A stretch of 54,815 bases of DNA from Haplosporangium gracile (GCA_015499985.1 JAAAUF010000131.1:3101-57915), one strand, 5' to 3'. Counted from the stretch's first letter, positions 36,780 through 49,632 are shown. Notes: a model not told the origin generated them from the letters alone. A program made the numbers and translations.

Positions 36780-37840
36780 GGTGAATGGAGAAGAGGCCGA
36801 GGGTGTGTAGTGAGGATGAGGATGGGGTTAGGAAGAGAAAGGAAGGAGGGCAGAGGACAAGAGAGGATGAACAAAGAGCGGAGATGCTGCCCAAAGTAGA
36901 GGATAGCTCGACAATGACAAAGGGGATAAGAAGCCAAAAACAGAGACCAAGAAGGAACTATGCGAGTGAAAAAGAGAACAATAAAAAAGGCGAAAATTGA
37001 GTGAGGGGGGAGGAAAGGGGATCTTTTTGTTCTCGACGACGGTCGCAATGGTGGTGTGTGAATGAATTCTTCCTTTGACTTCTTCCTTTTGCTCTCGTCA
37101 ATACTTTTTTTTTTATGCCTCCCAGTCTCCTTGCTTTTCAACCGTGTGGTAGGTAGGTGTCCGCCGCTTCCCATGCTCTTCTTCCCATGCTCCCTATCGG
37201 TGCGTCCCACCTTCCCGTCGAGCTTGAATTGCCACTAAAAATCAGGCACCATCCGTCAGCGAGCCAATGATAGTTCCAGTCGATGTGTGACACGGGTTGC
37301 CAACTCGCCTCAGTGATACATTCAGAGCCAGGCATGTCGCCGATAGAAGTCCATAAGCGTGCTATGTAGACACCGCGTAGGTTAGCCTTCTTTCGTAGAC
37401 ATCGTAGTCCAGTGTGAAACAACTAGCTAGTCTTGTTTTTTTCGCGTGTTTATGTGTGTGGGTGAACAGCAAAACTATGAAGCAGAGTATCCGGTCCCCT
37501 ATTCTTCCACTTCCAGTCTCAAAAAAATCAGAGCGCGTGCATGTGCTGCCTGCCTTTGTGTCTGTCTGTCTGTCTGTCTCTCCCTGCCCATTTTTAATGC
37601 TGCACAAAGTGAACAAAGTGGGGGCGAAAGAAAAATAAAAGTGGCAGCCGAGGAAAAGTAACACACGCACACAAACACACCCCTCCTCTACACCTTCGGA
37701 TCCTTTTTCACCTTTTTCCTCATTACTCTCCTTCATTCTCTCTACTCTACCTCTTTCCGCTCCACTCCACTCTTCGCTCACTCTCATTCCTTCTCTGCTA
37801 TCCCATCATACCCTGGCCCGTCTCCCCTACAGCAACAACC
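36780..37840. promoter_or_regulatory. Divergent promoter region, IQ gene and SDR gene
   Basis: These 1061 bases separate two divergent start codons. The left quarter is purine-rich on the plus strand (leader of the IQ gene) and the right end, about 37680-37840, is pyrimidine-rich (leader of the SDR gene). A (TCTG)n tract lies at about 37559-37581. No gene is supported. Confidence 0.55.
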
Positions 37841-39612
<1,772 letters not shown>

Positions 39613-39866
39613 AAAAAAAAAAAAAAAAAAAGGCGGCACCTGCCTATTTCTACCTTCCTCATGGGTGTATTCCACAAGAACCATGTTTATAGAATTATAA
39701 TGACGAGTGAATAAACTTGCTAAAAGTTAACACGCCTTCAGTGACACAAGCTCTGTTTGTTCGCAAGTTTTATTTTTTTGTTGCAAATTCCAGTCGGCAA
39801 AGGTAAATGCTGCCCGTACAAGCATAGGTCGATTTTTTTTTCTAGGCAATGTCCGAAGGAGCGGTT

Positions 39867-41169
39867 TTAGGGCGACTCCTGCTTGACTTCCAAATGAGCC
39901 ACCACATCAGCCAGCTGGCCAAACTCCTGGAGTCCAATGGGGCGGTTGGTGGTTACTTCTATAAGTGACAACGTGAAAACAGGAGGGGGAAGTTAGTATA
40001 CTTTACGGCTGAAACGTGGTACAGCCCTTGGTCGACTCCGCGCCATTTCGTGTCCGCAAAAGCAAAAATGCTTACCAGGAGCCTTGGGGTACAACAGTCC
40101 CGTTGATACATCGTATCTCCATCCTCGGGTGGCGACCAGTTCTAAGAGGGTAAAAGCACAAAGCAAGGTATGTGAGTTTTTGGGTTTGCTCGGAGCACAA
40201 GCAAAGATCTAAACTTATTTGCCTCCAAAAAAAAAAAAAAAAAGCTTACGTTCTGCTGCGGTATCCTCATTAAGCCAAATGCGCGAAGCAGCCAACTGGA
40301 CAGGGAGAGACGTGTATGCCTTCGCCAAGAGATCCAGCTCCCTGTTCTGAATGGAATCTACAAGTGTCAAAAGTACATTGACATTATGTTAATATCTCTG
40401 GCAGGTATTTGATAAGTCCAAGGTTTCTGACAGCAAAACCCCTCTTTATGTCTGTGTACCTTGAAGAACGGCAATCAATGGCGCCAAAGTCGAGTTCCAG
40501 CGAGACTGATGCAAGAGCTTGTAGATGTCCTTCAAGTTTCCATTCTGTCGCTCCCACTGTCGCAGCAACTCTAAGACTTGAATCAATACCGCCAACTGGG
40601 AAGACTCTGCCTTTGTAACCTCGGGGATGCGGTGAACAAGGCTGCGTGCAGAGTGTCTTTAGCCGTCGAGCGAGAGCGAACATTGATAACAAAAGTCAAG
40701 TAAGTGAGTTTGTAGCACTTGTTTGCACATCTGACAATAACAAGCCTTGTATCCAGTGTTATTGTCCCGAGTGACGACGCCATTAAAAGCATCTATTCTT
40801 TGATGACTGACTCCTGCTTCTGGAATAGTCCCGCTTGCACTTTTACTTGTCAACTGGAAACTTACAGGTCATACGCTACCAGGTACGAGGCCAACAGTGG
40901 CTCGTAGATTATGTTCATGGGAACAGCCTCGATCTCGATGGCAGAAACCTATACTCACGCCATTGTCAAAACAAAGCGTATATATGAGCCTTTTGTTCTA
41001 CGGTTTGTCAGGTTGAGGTTCAGGTTGAGGTTCAGGTTGACAGTTAGGAGGCCTGAAGTGCATGGTTTACCTGGAACTCAAGCTGCTCGTAAAGAGGAAT
41101 GAGGTCCTGGTAGTGTCCAGTCTTGATGCAAACGTCTGCTTGCTCGATGAGTCTCTGTGCGGTTGACAT
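39867..41169 (-). CDS. CSN8: COP9 signalosome subunit 8
   Basis: Six exons (41169-41071, 40948-40866, 40656-40460, 40357-40250, 40141-40076, 39958-39867) give 214 residues, close to the 209 of human CSN8. The alignable core is YEPLLASYLVAYDLHSARSL, then HRIPEVTKAESSQLAVLIQV, then YKLLHQSRWNSTLAPLIAVL, followed by the winged-helix-like end NRPIGLQEFGQLADVVAHLE. The pattern NNARYLWKRIP of the human protein is matched by HSARSLVHRIP. CSN8 is the small PCI subunit of the complex that removes Nedd8 from cullins. Exon 3 must begin after AAG, an uncommon acceptor, because the preceding codon in that frame is a stop and the homology starts there. It converges with the SDR gene (254 bases between stops) and diverges from PIGC. 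Confidence 0.83.
41008..41042. repeat. Short minisatellite in CSN8 intron 1
   Basis: Nearly three tandem copies of a 12-base unit, GGTTGAGGTTCA, inside the first intron of CSN8. Confidence 0.85.
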
Positions 41170-41500
41170 CCTGTATATTGTTGCTGTTGTCCTTTTTGTC
41201 TGTGTGTCTGTTGTTGTGTGGTGGAAATGGTGCTGCCGTTGGAGAAAGAGGGAGGGGGAGAAGCGAGACAAAAGTAGAATACGAATACTGCGCGACGAAA
41301 CTGACTTTTTGACAGCGTACGCGCCACCACCCATCGCCACTTTCACGAAAGCAGTCCGCTCTCTCTTTTTCTCATCGCATAGTTAAAGTGATCATACCTG
41401 GACATCGCTCTCTTTTCTTTCCTGTTTTGCAACTATAAGCAGCGCCAACGCAGGATTGAGCAGGACCGAAGCAGGAAATAATTAACAGAAGAGGACAAGG
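41170..41500. promoter_or_regulatory. Compact bidirectional promoter between CSN8 and PIGC
   Basis: Only 331 bases separate the two start codons, so both promoters share this stretch. The CSN8 side is purine-rich on the plus strand. No TATA box is evident. Confidence 0.6.
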
Positions 41501-43121
41501 ATGCAAACCATGTACAACTACTGTCCACGGGATGGTCGCCCATTCAGAGAAGACGAGCAGATTTGTCCTCTGTGTGACTTTCAAAGGTACAGAAAGCTCT
41601 CACTGTCACTCTGGTCTCGAAACCAAACACCAGCTAACAGGCACAGTTACTCGTATCGACATCTTTCATAGAACAATAGAACAGGTACGCTGGACTCTGG
41701 AACTGGACACGTAACACTACTAATTAGAACGGTCGAGTTGAGCCGCATGCTAACACAAACATCTCTTTATCAATGAACATAGAGTCCGAGCACTCGCCCA
41801 GGAATATCTCTGCCTCCCAGGACGCCATGGCGGAAGCTTTTATACGTCAAGCAGGACTACCCCGATAACTACGTCGACGATACGTTTTTGGAAGAACTGC
41901 AAAAGAATGGTATGATAGGCGGCTTTTTTGGCTTGAGGAGATCGTGTCTAAAAGCTGCAACCAAATCAAAGTACCTTAACAAAACTATTCATTCTCAACC
42001 TCATCAATGTTAGCTAATGTGCGGCATTACGAGTACTGGTCGGTCGTACTAGAATCCACAATCATTAGTCAGCATATCTCATCGATTGTCATTTTTGTCG
42101 CCATATTCATTTATCTATACCTGAGAATGCTCAGCTCACACGCCCTTATCACCATTGGAACCGCTGGGTCGGCAATTGGATATGGCTTTTGGGATTGGAG
42201 CAATACTATGCTGACCCCCGACTCCAACTTCCAGAGTAAGAGCATCTCTATATTCCCAGTAATTATTGCGGAGCAAATTCGATTAGCGGCGCTAACAGGT
42301 GCGCGCCACTTTCCACTTAATCCTTGCGCTTTATATGGGCTATAGGGAGGAAGATATTCAAAGGAGCAGTACTCTTCTTCTTGACGCTGCTGGGTCTTAC
42401 CCCAATTCTCAAGACGCTGACAGAAAAGACTTCAGAGGATACTATCTGGGCGTTGACAGTGATTCTGTTTTTGGCCAACTTGGCATTTCATGACTACGGA
42501 AGTGGGAACCGACGCAACATCAAGTACCCAGGATCACTCTCGACCAATGCAGCTATTTTTGCGTCTGTGGTTCTAGCATCTCTGTTCGAGACCAACCTAC
42601 ATGTCTTTGGACTCATGTCCTTCGCTGTTCAATGGTTCGCCCTCTTTCCTATGCTTCGGCGGCAAATACGAGTACGTTACCTGTTGGTGAACACGACGAA
42701 TCAACAACAATGTAACGAAACCAGCAGACTGCTAACATGACTTCTCTATTCGATTGTGTATTTTCAGAGCATATCCAGCAGAGGAAACTTGGCGCTGACG
42801 ATAGTCCTGTTCCTGACAGCAACGACATTGTTCAGCCAAATTTCGCCAGCCATTGTTGTCATTTACATTATAGGCATGATATTTTTGACCTTTGTCTGCC
42901 CGTTCTGGCTGATTTGGATCCAGCGCTACAAAAAGTAAGTTTAAAAGTGTCGCTTGGAGAGTGAGCTTTTTCGTGAGGGGAAAAGGGTTGATTGTGAGCA
43001 ACCTCTAACATTCCAACCATCTTTTCTATATGTCTTTTCATTCGTTCTTAGTGAGATCCACGGCCCCTGGGACGAGGCGAGACCCAAAATCCTTCATGGC
43101 CGATCGTTTGATTACAATTAG
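41501..43121 (+). CDS. PIGC: GPI-GlcNAc transferase subunit C (PIG-C/Gpi2)
   Basis: Seven exons (41501-41586, 41672-41684, 41783-41909, 42014-42235, 42346-42671, 42768-42934, 43052-43121) give 336 residues. From residue 45 on it matches PIG-C/Gpi2 throughout: [111 protein letters not shown]. It is a multi-pass ER membrane protein of the complex that adds GlcNAc to phosphatidylinositol, the first step of GPI-anchor synthesis. The first 28 residues ([20 protein letters not shown], then ICPLCDF) look like a small zinc ribbon, which I do not know from other PIG-C proteins. The second exon is only 13 bases; it is inferred because exon 1 ends in phase 2 and exon 3 needs phase 0. Confidence 0.88.
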
Positions 43122-43400
43122 AATAGAGCAAACAGTTGGCAACCTTAGAGCACGCGGTATAAATAATAACAGTTCGCAAGTAACCTTTTGTTACTATACA
43201 AATGACGTCGCATGGTGCTTGTTGGTGGCGAAATTTCTTTTTTCCGTTATTCCAGAAAATTCGCCTCGGTCTTTATTTTCTCCCTTCCTTCCTTCTCTTT
43301 ACCAACTCCACTTCCTTCCTCCCCCATCCTTCCCGCGGACACAGCCACAGTCCAACACTCTTCACCCGTAGCCCCAGGCACATCATCTCACTACAACCAT

Positions 43401-45077
43401 GGCTATGATTGTGCCATCCGGCTACCCTGGTACTTTCACACACGTCAACAACACACAACCCTCGCAACACCAGCAACAGGAATGACACCTCGACAGACAA
43501 CGAACGACTAATGTCTCCTTTTTTTCCGCCCTGCTCTTCCATTTTTCAACAGTGCAGGGGATCTTTTATATGTTTGCACACCCCTCACTCTTCAAGAACC
43601 TCATTTGCCCCATCTTCATAACCATCCTCTGGGGAATCGCCGTCTTCATCTTTGGATTCGCATACCTCCTCAAACTTCAGGCTCACGCATTGATCAACGT
43701 CAAGTGTCCCGCCGCAGTTGCATGGTAAAAAAAGGCGCCGTCTTTTTCCACTGTCTGTGCATGGAACATGGAAAAACAGAAAAGGTGCTGCTCATTCAAA
43801 ACGGAACTTGTAACCGGAGCCGATTGCTAACGCTCATTTCGAATTCAACGCCCTCCTTCTCAAAAATAGGATCGTGTGCATCATCTTTGTTTTGCTTGAA
43901 GTGGCTGTCCTCTCGCTTCTCTTCTACCTTATCATTCTTCCCATCTATGAGGACAGCCTTTTTGACCGTACCTTGAAGCTGCGTGGTTTGCGTCATGTTC
44001 TAAAGGCGAACGAGGGCAATGATATGGCCAAGTGTATGCGCGGCGTTGGAGGAGGGCTGTGGATTCTTCTCTTCCAGGTGAGTGGGTTGACAGTTTTCTT
44101 TCTTTTATTTTGTGTGTGTGTCATTCCACTCAGCCCCGTTTCGTTTCGAGTCCAGAATGTTTCCCTTTTGGATTACATTCCCGCTTGATCAATGCTCTCT
44201 TTTTCTTCCTTCTTGGCGCTTGGTTCTTCCGCATGTGTTCAACGTTCGCTTGTGTTTTTTTAACAAAGTGACACAGAAGACAAAGGCACAAAACAAACAA
44301 GCATGCGCAATGTGCACATATTTCAGGAACCGTGTGTGGCTGAACAACACGGATCCCAACAACAAACCAACAAATGCAACCATTGCTAATTCGTTCACTT
44401 ATCTTGCAACGAACATCATAAATAGATTTTGGTTCTCATTCTCACTTTCCCTCTGAACCTCATCCCAATCCTTGGGCAAGTTATCTTTGTCGCCATCAAT
44501 GGTTGGGTTTTAACTTTTGGCTACCGTTTCCATTACGATGCCGAGATTCGCAATATCACCATTCTGCAATCTCGACGTGAGGCTTGGGCAAGAAGAAGTG
44601 AATTCAGCCAGTAAGTGCTTTGCAGTTTGCCCCCCTGGTTGGACAATCATCAAATGATTTTACAAGGTAGAAATGCCGATGATCGCAATGGACATGATAG
44701 ATTGACTTCTTGTGCGTTTCAATAGGTTTGGATCAGTGGCATTTGGCCTGCAGATGGTTCCCCTCGCCAACCTCTTGTTTGCATGGACCAACATTGTCGG
44801 ATGCGCTCTGTGGGTGGCGGACGAGATTGAGAGAGATGAGGCACGTCTTCAGAGCGAGCAGTCGTCACATAGCCTCATTGGACCTGGCAGTCAACCCGCC
44901 CCTTACCAACCTGGAAACCAATACCCTCCCCAGCAGTTTCAGCAGAACCAGCAACAATACCCCATGAAGCAGCAGTCTTACCCCCCTCAGGGTCCACCAC
45001 CTGGCAATCCTTATTCTCAGCAAGGATCGGCCAGGATACCCCCCAAGGACAAGAAACAAACTGGACTGGATTTTTAA
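43401..45077 (+). CDS. EI24/CysZ-family multi-pass membrane protein
   Basis: Five exons (43401-43431, 43553-43724, 43870-44077, 44426-44610, 44726-45077) give 315 residues. Helices include LICPIFITILWGIAVFIFGF, IVCIIFVLLEVAVLSLLFYL, and the signature TFPLNLIPILGQVIFVAING, which marks the EI24/CysZ family (in yeast the Rrt8/Lds1 spore-wall proteins). A later block, MVPLANLLFAWTNIVGCALW, fits the last membrane helix. The tail from about residue 250 is Pro/Gln/Tyr-rich (PPQQFQQNQQQYPMKQQSY) and cytosolic or disordered. In animals EI24 is an ER protein of autophagy; in yeast relatives sit at lipid droplets and spore walls. The exact role here is open. It starts 279 bases after the PIGC stop, on the same strand. 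The acceptor of exon 2 was fixed by frame between two nearby AGs. Confidence 0.82.
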
Positions 45078-45855
45078 GGAGTTGAAATGAATACCCGAAT
45101 AAAACAGAGAGAAAGCTTTGTGAATCGAGGGGTGCTTGTAACCAACGTAGCAAGGGCAATTGTTTAAAAAAAAAAAGATGGGTATGCTCTTTACCTGTCT
45201 GTTTGCTGCATCGCTTGTTAAAAACCTGAGCCCAATCTTCGTTCCCATCGTTACCTTTGATTTCTTTCTTTCTATCTCTCCATCTCGACCTCCACAGGCA
45301 CACTTCGCTCTGTTGGTTTATCCCACATGCTCGTAGCTCCGACCTATGCGACTATAATTGATTGGGGGACTTGCTTCGGAGAATAAACGGTATCAGTTTT
45401 TGGTGGCGCTGAACTAATAGATGTTGCCATGCTTTAATAGGTTCCTTGTTGTTTCCCTAGAAAGTAAAGAGGATAAGACGAGGGGAGAGACAAACAAACC
45501 AATCATCTGGAACTCAAACTGAGGTCTGCTGCCATTCACTTTTGTTATTGTTTTCGTTTTTTTTTCTTTGCTGCTGTTGTTGACGTCCTTTTTTTTTTTT
45601 TGCCCGTTCTTTTATTTTTTTTTATTTTCCTCCCATCCTTTTTTCTCCTTCCGCTCCTTCTTCTTTTCATTCTTCTTTCTCAATCGACCTTCACTCCTCC
45701 CTCTTCCCTTTTCGACAAGCCGCACAACAATCTTATCGCCCTCCTGACCAGATTCAACCCTCTTCCCACCTTTCACTCCATATCATCTGTGCAGAGCTTC
45801 TATTCGATACTTCACATAAGGATTACAGGACATTCAACACTGTCCACCCTCTATC
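45078..45855. other. Intergenic region with pyrimidine-rich leader
   Basis: 3' region of the EI24-like gene followed by a C/T-rich stretch with several T runs (about 45555-45720) that leads into the MATE gene. No other feature seen. Confidence 0.6.
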
Positions 45856-47781
45856 ATGTCGTCCTTTCCAAAACACTCTTTCGAACAAGCGTACGATCAT
45901 GCCTTCCCTCCTAGCCCCATCCAACCTACAACCCTCTCCACCATCTCAGAAAGATCTCCTCTGATTTCCAAGGCCCCACTCGCAGGAGGAACATCCTCAT
46001 CGTACGGAAACAGCAGCAGCAGTAACACTCTCCAGCCAGGCGACTCTTATACCTCAAACGACTCTTCAACGTCCTATGTCACTGCAAAGTCAAACTCTTT
46101 GACAGAGACCGATGCCTTGCTAGAGCATGGATTGACCAACGGGGATGGTGACTATCCCTACTCTCAGCAGCAACATGGGCATCATGGTGACAGCGTTTCG
46201 ATTCGTAGCAACTGTGCCTTCATAACGGCTCGGGAATTAACTGTTCAGGAGTTCAAGGTCTTGCTCAAGTACTCTGGCCCCGTTGTCCTAACCTATGTCC
46301 TCCAGAACTCGTTGCAAATGGCCAGTTTGATCTCTCTCGGACATTTGGGATCTATCGGTAGAGATAATGTTGCATGTCATGTCATGTGCATGTAGGATAA
46401 TACTACAGAGAAAATTTCTTTTGTAAAAAACAAGCTAACATAACATAACCCACCTCTCATGTGTGTATATCGGATCCAATTAGAATTGGCGGCATCATCG
46501 CTTGCGTCAATGTTTGCCGCAGTCTCTTGTTGGTCAGTCTCCTTGGGCACAGCCACAGCACTGGACACACTCTGCTCACAATCCTTCACCAGTCACCACC
46601 CCCACATGCTAGGCATCCACCTCCAGCGCGCCATCCTCGTCCTCATGCTCCTCTTCATCCCCATCGCAGGAGTCTGGCTCTCGTCCGAACAGATCTTTTC
46701 TCTTCTCGGCCAGGGACCGGAGCTTTCTCGCCATGCGGCTCTCTTCTTGAAGGGTCTGATGCCTGGAGCACCAGCTTTCTTGATATTTGAGTGTGTAAAG
46801 AAGTACTTGCAGGCCCAAGGAAACATGCACGCCAGTACCTATGTCCTCCTCATCGCTGCGCCTCTCAACGTCGTCCTCAACTATACCTTGGTCTGGAACA
46901 AGCACGTCGGTCTCGGATACATTGGAGCCCCTATCGCCACCTCGATCTCTTACTGGAACATGCTGATCCTGTTGTTGTTGTACATTCGCTTTGTCGACGG
47001 AAAGCAAGGATGGGGCGGTTGGAGTCGCGATGCATTCACTGGCTGGCGCACCTTCTTAAAGCTCGCCATCCCGGGTGTGATGATGGTGTGTACCGAGTGG
47101 TGGGCATTCGAGGTCGTTTCGCTGGCCGCTTCATACCTCGGAACTGTCTCTTTGGCCGCTCAGTCGGTTGTTGTCCAGACTTCGTCATTACTCTACACCA
47201 TCCCCTTTGGCGTCTCGATCGCCGCCTCCAACCGTATCGGAAACTTAATTGGTAAGGGTGACCATCGGTCGGCCAAAATTGCCAGCAGAGTCTCATTGGC
47301 CTTGGCCATCATCTTTGGCATGTTCAATTCCGCCATGTTGTTGCTCCTCAAGGACCGCTGGGGTCGTCTCTTTAGTGATGACGTCGATGTCGTCAAAACG
47401 GTCGCTATGGTTCTCCCCCTGGTGGCGCTCTTCCAGATCAGTGATGGTATTGCCGGTGTTGCCGGAGGTGTCCTTCGTGGTGTCGGTCTTCAGCATTTGG
47501 GCGCTTACCTCAATTTGATTGCCTACTACATTGTAGCTTTACCTGTTGGATATGTCCTCACATTTAAGCTAGGCTATGGATTGAAAGGTCTCTGGTCTTC
47601 GATGTGTCTTGCTCTGTGGACGGTCTCTGCTGGAGAGTTCTGGGTGATTGTAAAGACGAACTGGCCCAATGAAGTGGAGAGGTGCAAGGCCCGCATTGAC
47701 TTGTTGGCCAAGCGCCGGGCTTCTCTCCAGGCTGAAATCGACGCCGAGTTGTCTGTAGAGGGCCAATCCCATTCCGCTTAA
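45856..47781 (+). CDS. MATE-family multidrug/cation antiporter
   Basis: Two exons (45856-46357, 46484-47781) give 599 residues. The first 130 are Ser/Thr/Gln/Asn-rich and cytosolic; a SERSPLISK segment and an ETDALLEHG segment look like dileucine-type sorting signals toward the vacuole. Then come twelve membrane helices with MATE marks: GPVVLTYVLQNSLQMASLIS, SLGTATALDTLCSQSFTS, APLNVVLNYTLVW, AASNRIGNLIGKG, and VAGGVLRGVGLQHLGAYLNL. It resembles yeast Erc1 and the plant/animal MATE1 proteins, which use a proton or sodium gradient to export organic cations. No residue of the core looks broken. It is the last intact gene before the mobile-element region. Confidence 0.92.
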
Positions 47782-47884
47782 ATATTTTATTATTTCCTCA
47801 TACCTATTTGCGCTTTTTTTTGAATAAAAAGATGAAGACTATGGTTGCACAATTATGTTACCGAATGGCCGAAATCGTACACCT

Positions 47885-47929
47885 CACGGATCACTAACGT
47901 GTGCTTTCGAATACACGTAAAAAACTAGT
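47885..47929 (-). other. Conserved 3' flank of the minus-strand Fanzor remnant
   Basis: Read on the minus strand, the bases after the stop codon share blocks with the 3' flank of the plus-strand copy at 51814: TTAG-CTAG-TTT around the stop, then TTCG, CACA, TTAGTG and CCG in the same order. Such agreement outside the coding part suggests a conserved element end or guide-RNA segment. Confidence 0.4.
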
Positions 47930-48163
47930 CTAAACCCTGACCGCTTTTACCTGCTTTTCTTCACCCTCGCTGGTTGCGGTTGGGGCTCGCTTGCGCCGTC
48001 CCCGAGCTCGGCGTGCGGTGCTGCTGCTGGCTGTCGCAGTGTTGAAACTAGTGCTGAGACCTAAGCTGGCTTCTGCTTTCCAGTGGTACGAACTATTAGC
48101 AACGATTGGGTGGAGGTAGTCGGGTCGCTCCTGCCGAACGAGGTACGAACGATTTCCACGCAT
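47930..48163 (-). pseudogene. Fanzor C-terminal tail, remnant copy
   Basis: An open frame of 77 residues contains YLVRQERPDYLHPIVANSSY followed by HWKAEAS. The plus-strand Fanzor copy has YLAYQERPDYLHPVAEDGCL followed by PWKAKRDD at the same place. This RPxYLxPV..W block directly follows the zinc ribbon in fungal Fanzor1 proteins. The zinc ribbon and RuvC parts are not found immediately upstream, so this is a 5'-truncated copy. The Arg/Lys/Ser-rich tail (TARRARGRRKRAPTATSEG) could be a nuclear localisation signal. It is convergent with the MATE gene, 148 bases from its stop codon. Confidence 0.5.
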
Positions 48164-48199
48164 GAATTCGTGAGAAAGTGCTCTACATCATAAAGCACT

Positions 48200-48463
48200 T
48201 CATCTATAACGTGGCGCCTCAAGGTCTAACGAGTCGCCAGAAGAGAAAGGCTGGACACCGAGCTGCAGAGCTACAAGCTGAGCACGCATTTGTGCATTCA
48301 GGGTTTGTCGCGAGTGGCAGAGTTCCACCTGGCGTCTGACGTTGGAAGAGTTGTTTTGGTTTGTCGTTGTCGAAAGCAACATGCCTCTCGAAAGAGATAA
48401 CAACGCAGGCATACCAAGTTTGTCGGGCGACTTATCTTTCTTTGGAAGTTCTATGTCGCCCAT
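48200..48463 (-). CDS. Hypothetical ORF upstream of the Fanzor remnant
   Basis: An ATG-started frame of 87 residues (MGDIELPKKDKSPDKLGMPA, later VRRQVELCHSRQTLNAQMRA and QLVALQLGVQPFSSGDSLDL). It ends in a stop, but the reading could continue one frame over through RRHVIDEVLYDVEHFLTNS toward the Fanzor tail, so frameshifted parts of one gene are possible. I recognise no domain. Codon use and a lack of low complexity suggest real coding history. Confidence 0.35.
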   Translation of the reverse strand: MGDIELPKKDKSPDKLGMPALLSLSRGMLLSTTTNQNNSSNVRRQVELCHSRQTLNAQMRAQLVALQLGVQPFSSGDSLDLEAPRYR

Positions 48464-48844
48464 GTTTTGTTCAGGGATTCGTTATTTCCGTTCATAAATT
48501 ATTTATTTCCTATTACCATTAACGTGCCGTTTGATTTTGGTGCTGATGAGCAAAATGATCATCATTGCCTTGACTTCTAGCTCCCAGGTAATTGTTTTAG
48601 ATATATCGCGACGTTACGGGTACCTTCTGTAGATGTGTCCTCAAAGACCATCTAGCGTGTCGATTGTGATACAATCAACTGTCTTTGGCGTGACGTCGTT
48701 GATGACCAAGATGATGAGAGAAGGATGTGTGATCAAGAAAAGAGGAACTTGCAGTTTTGACCAAAGGGGAGAGGATTGAAGGGTGAAGGGATGGAGAAAT
48801 GGATTTGCGGGCGGGTATGTGACCTACTTGTGCGAGAAGGCCCT

Positions 48845-49032
48845 CTATTATGACAACACTCTTGACAGAGAGATGAAAGGCCCATGTTCTGAGAGAGACT
48901 ATTCTGACAATTCTAAGGATAGAGGGAAAAGGGAGGGCCTCCTGTCATGACAATTCTCTTGACATCATAGAGAGAGGCCCTGTCATGACAATTCTCTTGA
49001 CACAATCACAGAAAAAGGAAATTCTCTTGACA
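48845..49032. repeat. Direct repeats, TGTCATGACA-ATTCTCTTGACA type
   Basis: Two perfect 23-base copies lie at 48942-48964 and 48980-49002, each preceded by GGCC. A third copy at 48845-48867 has 19 of 23 matches, a decayed copy lies at about 48899-48921, and a 13-base partial copy at 49020-49032. Spacing is irregular. Confidence 0.85.
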
Positions 49033-49096
49033 CGTAGGGCACCAAGGGGCTGTTCGACCGCAGTATGATGTATTTCTTTTAGAAACTGACTTATTG

Positions 49097-49543
49097 CTAG
49101 ACTGGGCTAAGTATGAGTTTCACACCGCCAGCTTGCCCATTTCTTTCATTGACCCCAACCCAGCCGTAAGCGCATTTGATCCATTCCAGATCAGCGAAAG
49201 CGTCTCGATCCCACATGGAGATTTGAAACGTGTTGTCCTCATCCGACATAACCAGTCGCAGCCTTTTATGCTTTTTGGGAACGTCGCTCGTCAACCCAAT
49301 CTCTCTGTCGTCGGTGAAGTACAAAAATTCGTTATTGTACTTTGGATATGTTATGCCATCGATGACCTCGAACGTCAGTATTGGCTCTTTGCGATCGACT
49401 GTGCCAAGGAGAAGATTGCGGTGTCCGAAACTCAGAACATCCTGCTCCAAGCCAGGATTGGCCAGCTTGAGAAAGTACTCCTTCCCACTCTCGACAGCAT
49501 TGGCCAGGTTGTCGAGTAGTTGAAAGCTGCTCGCGCTAGGCAT
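49097..49543 (-). CDS. Hypothetical 148-residue protein, possible OB fold
   Basis: A single open frame begins at ATG 49543 and ends at 49097. The first third is helical (FQLLDNLANAVESGKEYFLK). The rest is beta-rich: ILTFEVIDGITYP, EFLYFTDDREIGLTSD, then KRLRLVMSDEDNTFQISMWD followed by RDAFADL. The pattern of a basic-hydrophobic strand, D-x-x-x-N turn, then strand ending in Trp-Asp resembles OB folds of RPA-type single-stranded-DNA-binding proteins. I do not recognise the family. The ORF is bracketed by the CTCTTGACA repeats, so it is probably cargo or a protein of that element. It has no intron, unlike the host genes here. Confidence 0.5.
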   Translation of the reverse strand: MPSASSFQLLDNLANAVESGKEYFLKLANPGLEQDVLSFGHRNLLLGTVDRKEPILTFEVIDGITYPKYNNEFLYFTDDREIGLTSDVPKKHKRLRLVMSDEDNTFQISMWDRDAFADLEWIKCAYGWVGVNERNGQAGGVKLILSPV

Positions 49544-49632
49544 ATTGTGGACGTATAACGGCTTAAAACGCTTTCTTGGACTGAGTGATGATGGTAACTG
49601 GTGAAGCCAATGTTGTGAAAGAAACTGGAAAT

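Noticed and set aside
41774..41860. ATG at 41774 as start of PIG-C ([11 protein letters not shown]...)
   Set aside because: It reads in a frame different from the conserved [10 protein letters not shown] core and soon leaves it.
48839..49032. CRISPR-like array
   Set aside because: Repeats are irregularly spaced, partly decayed, and the spacers are short and of unequal length; the context is eukaryotic.
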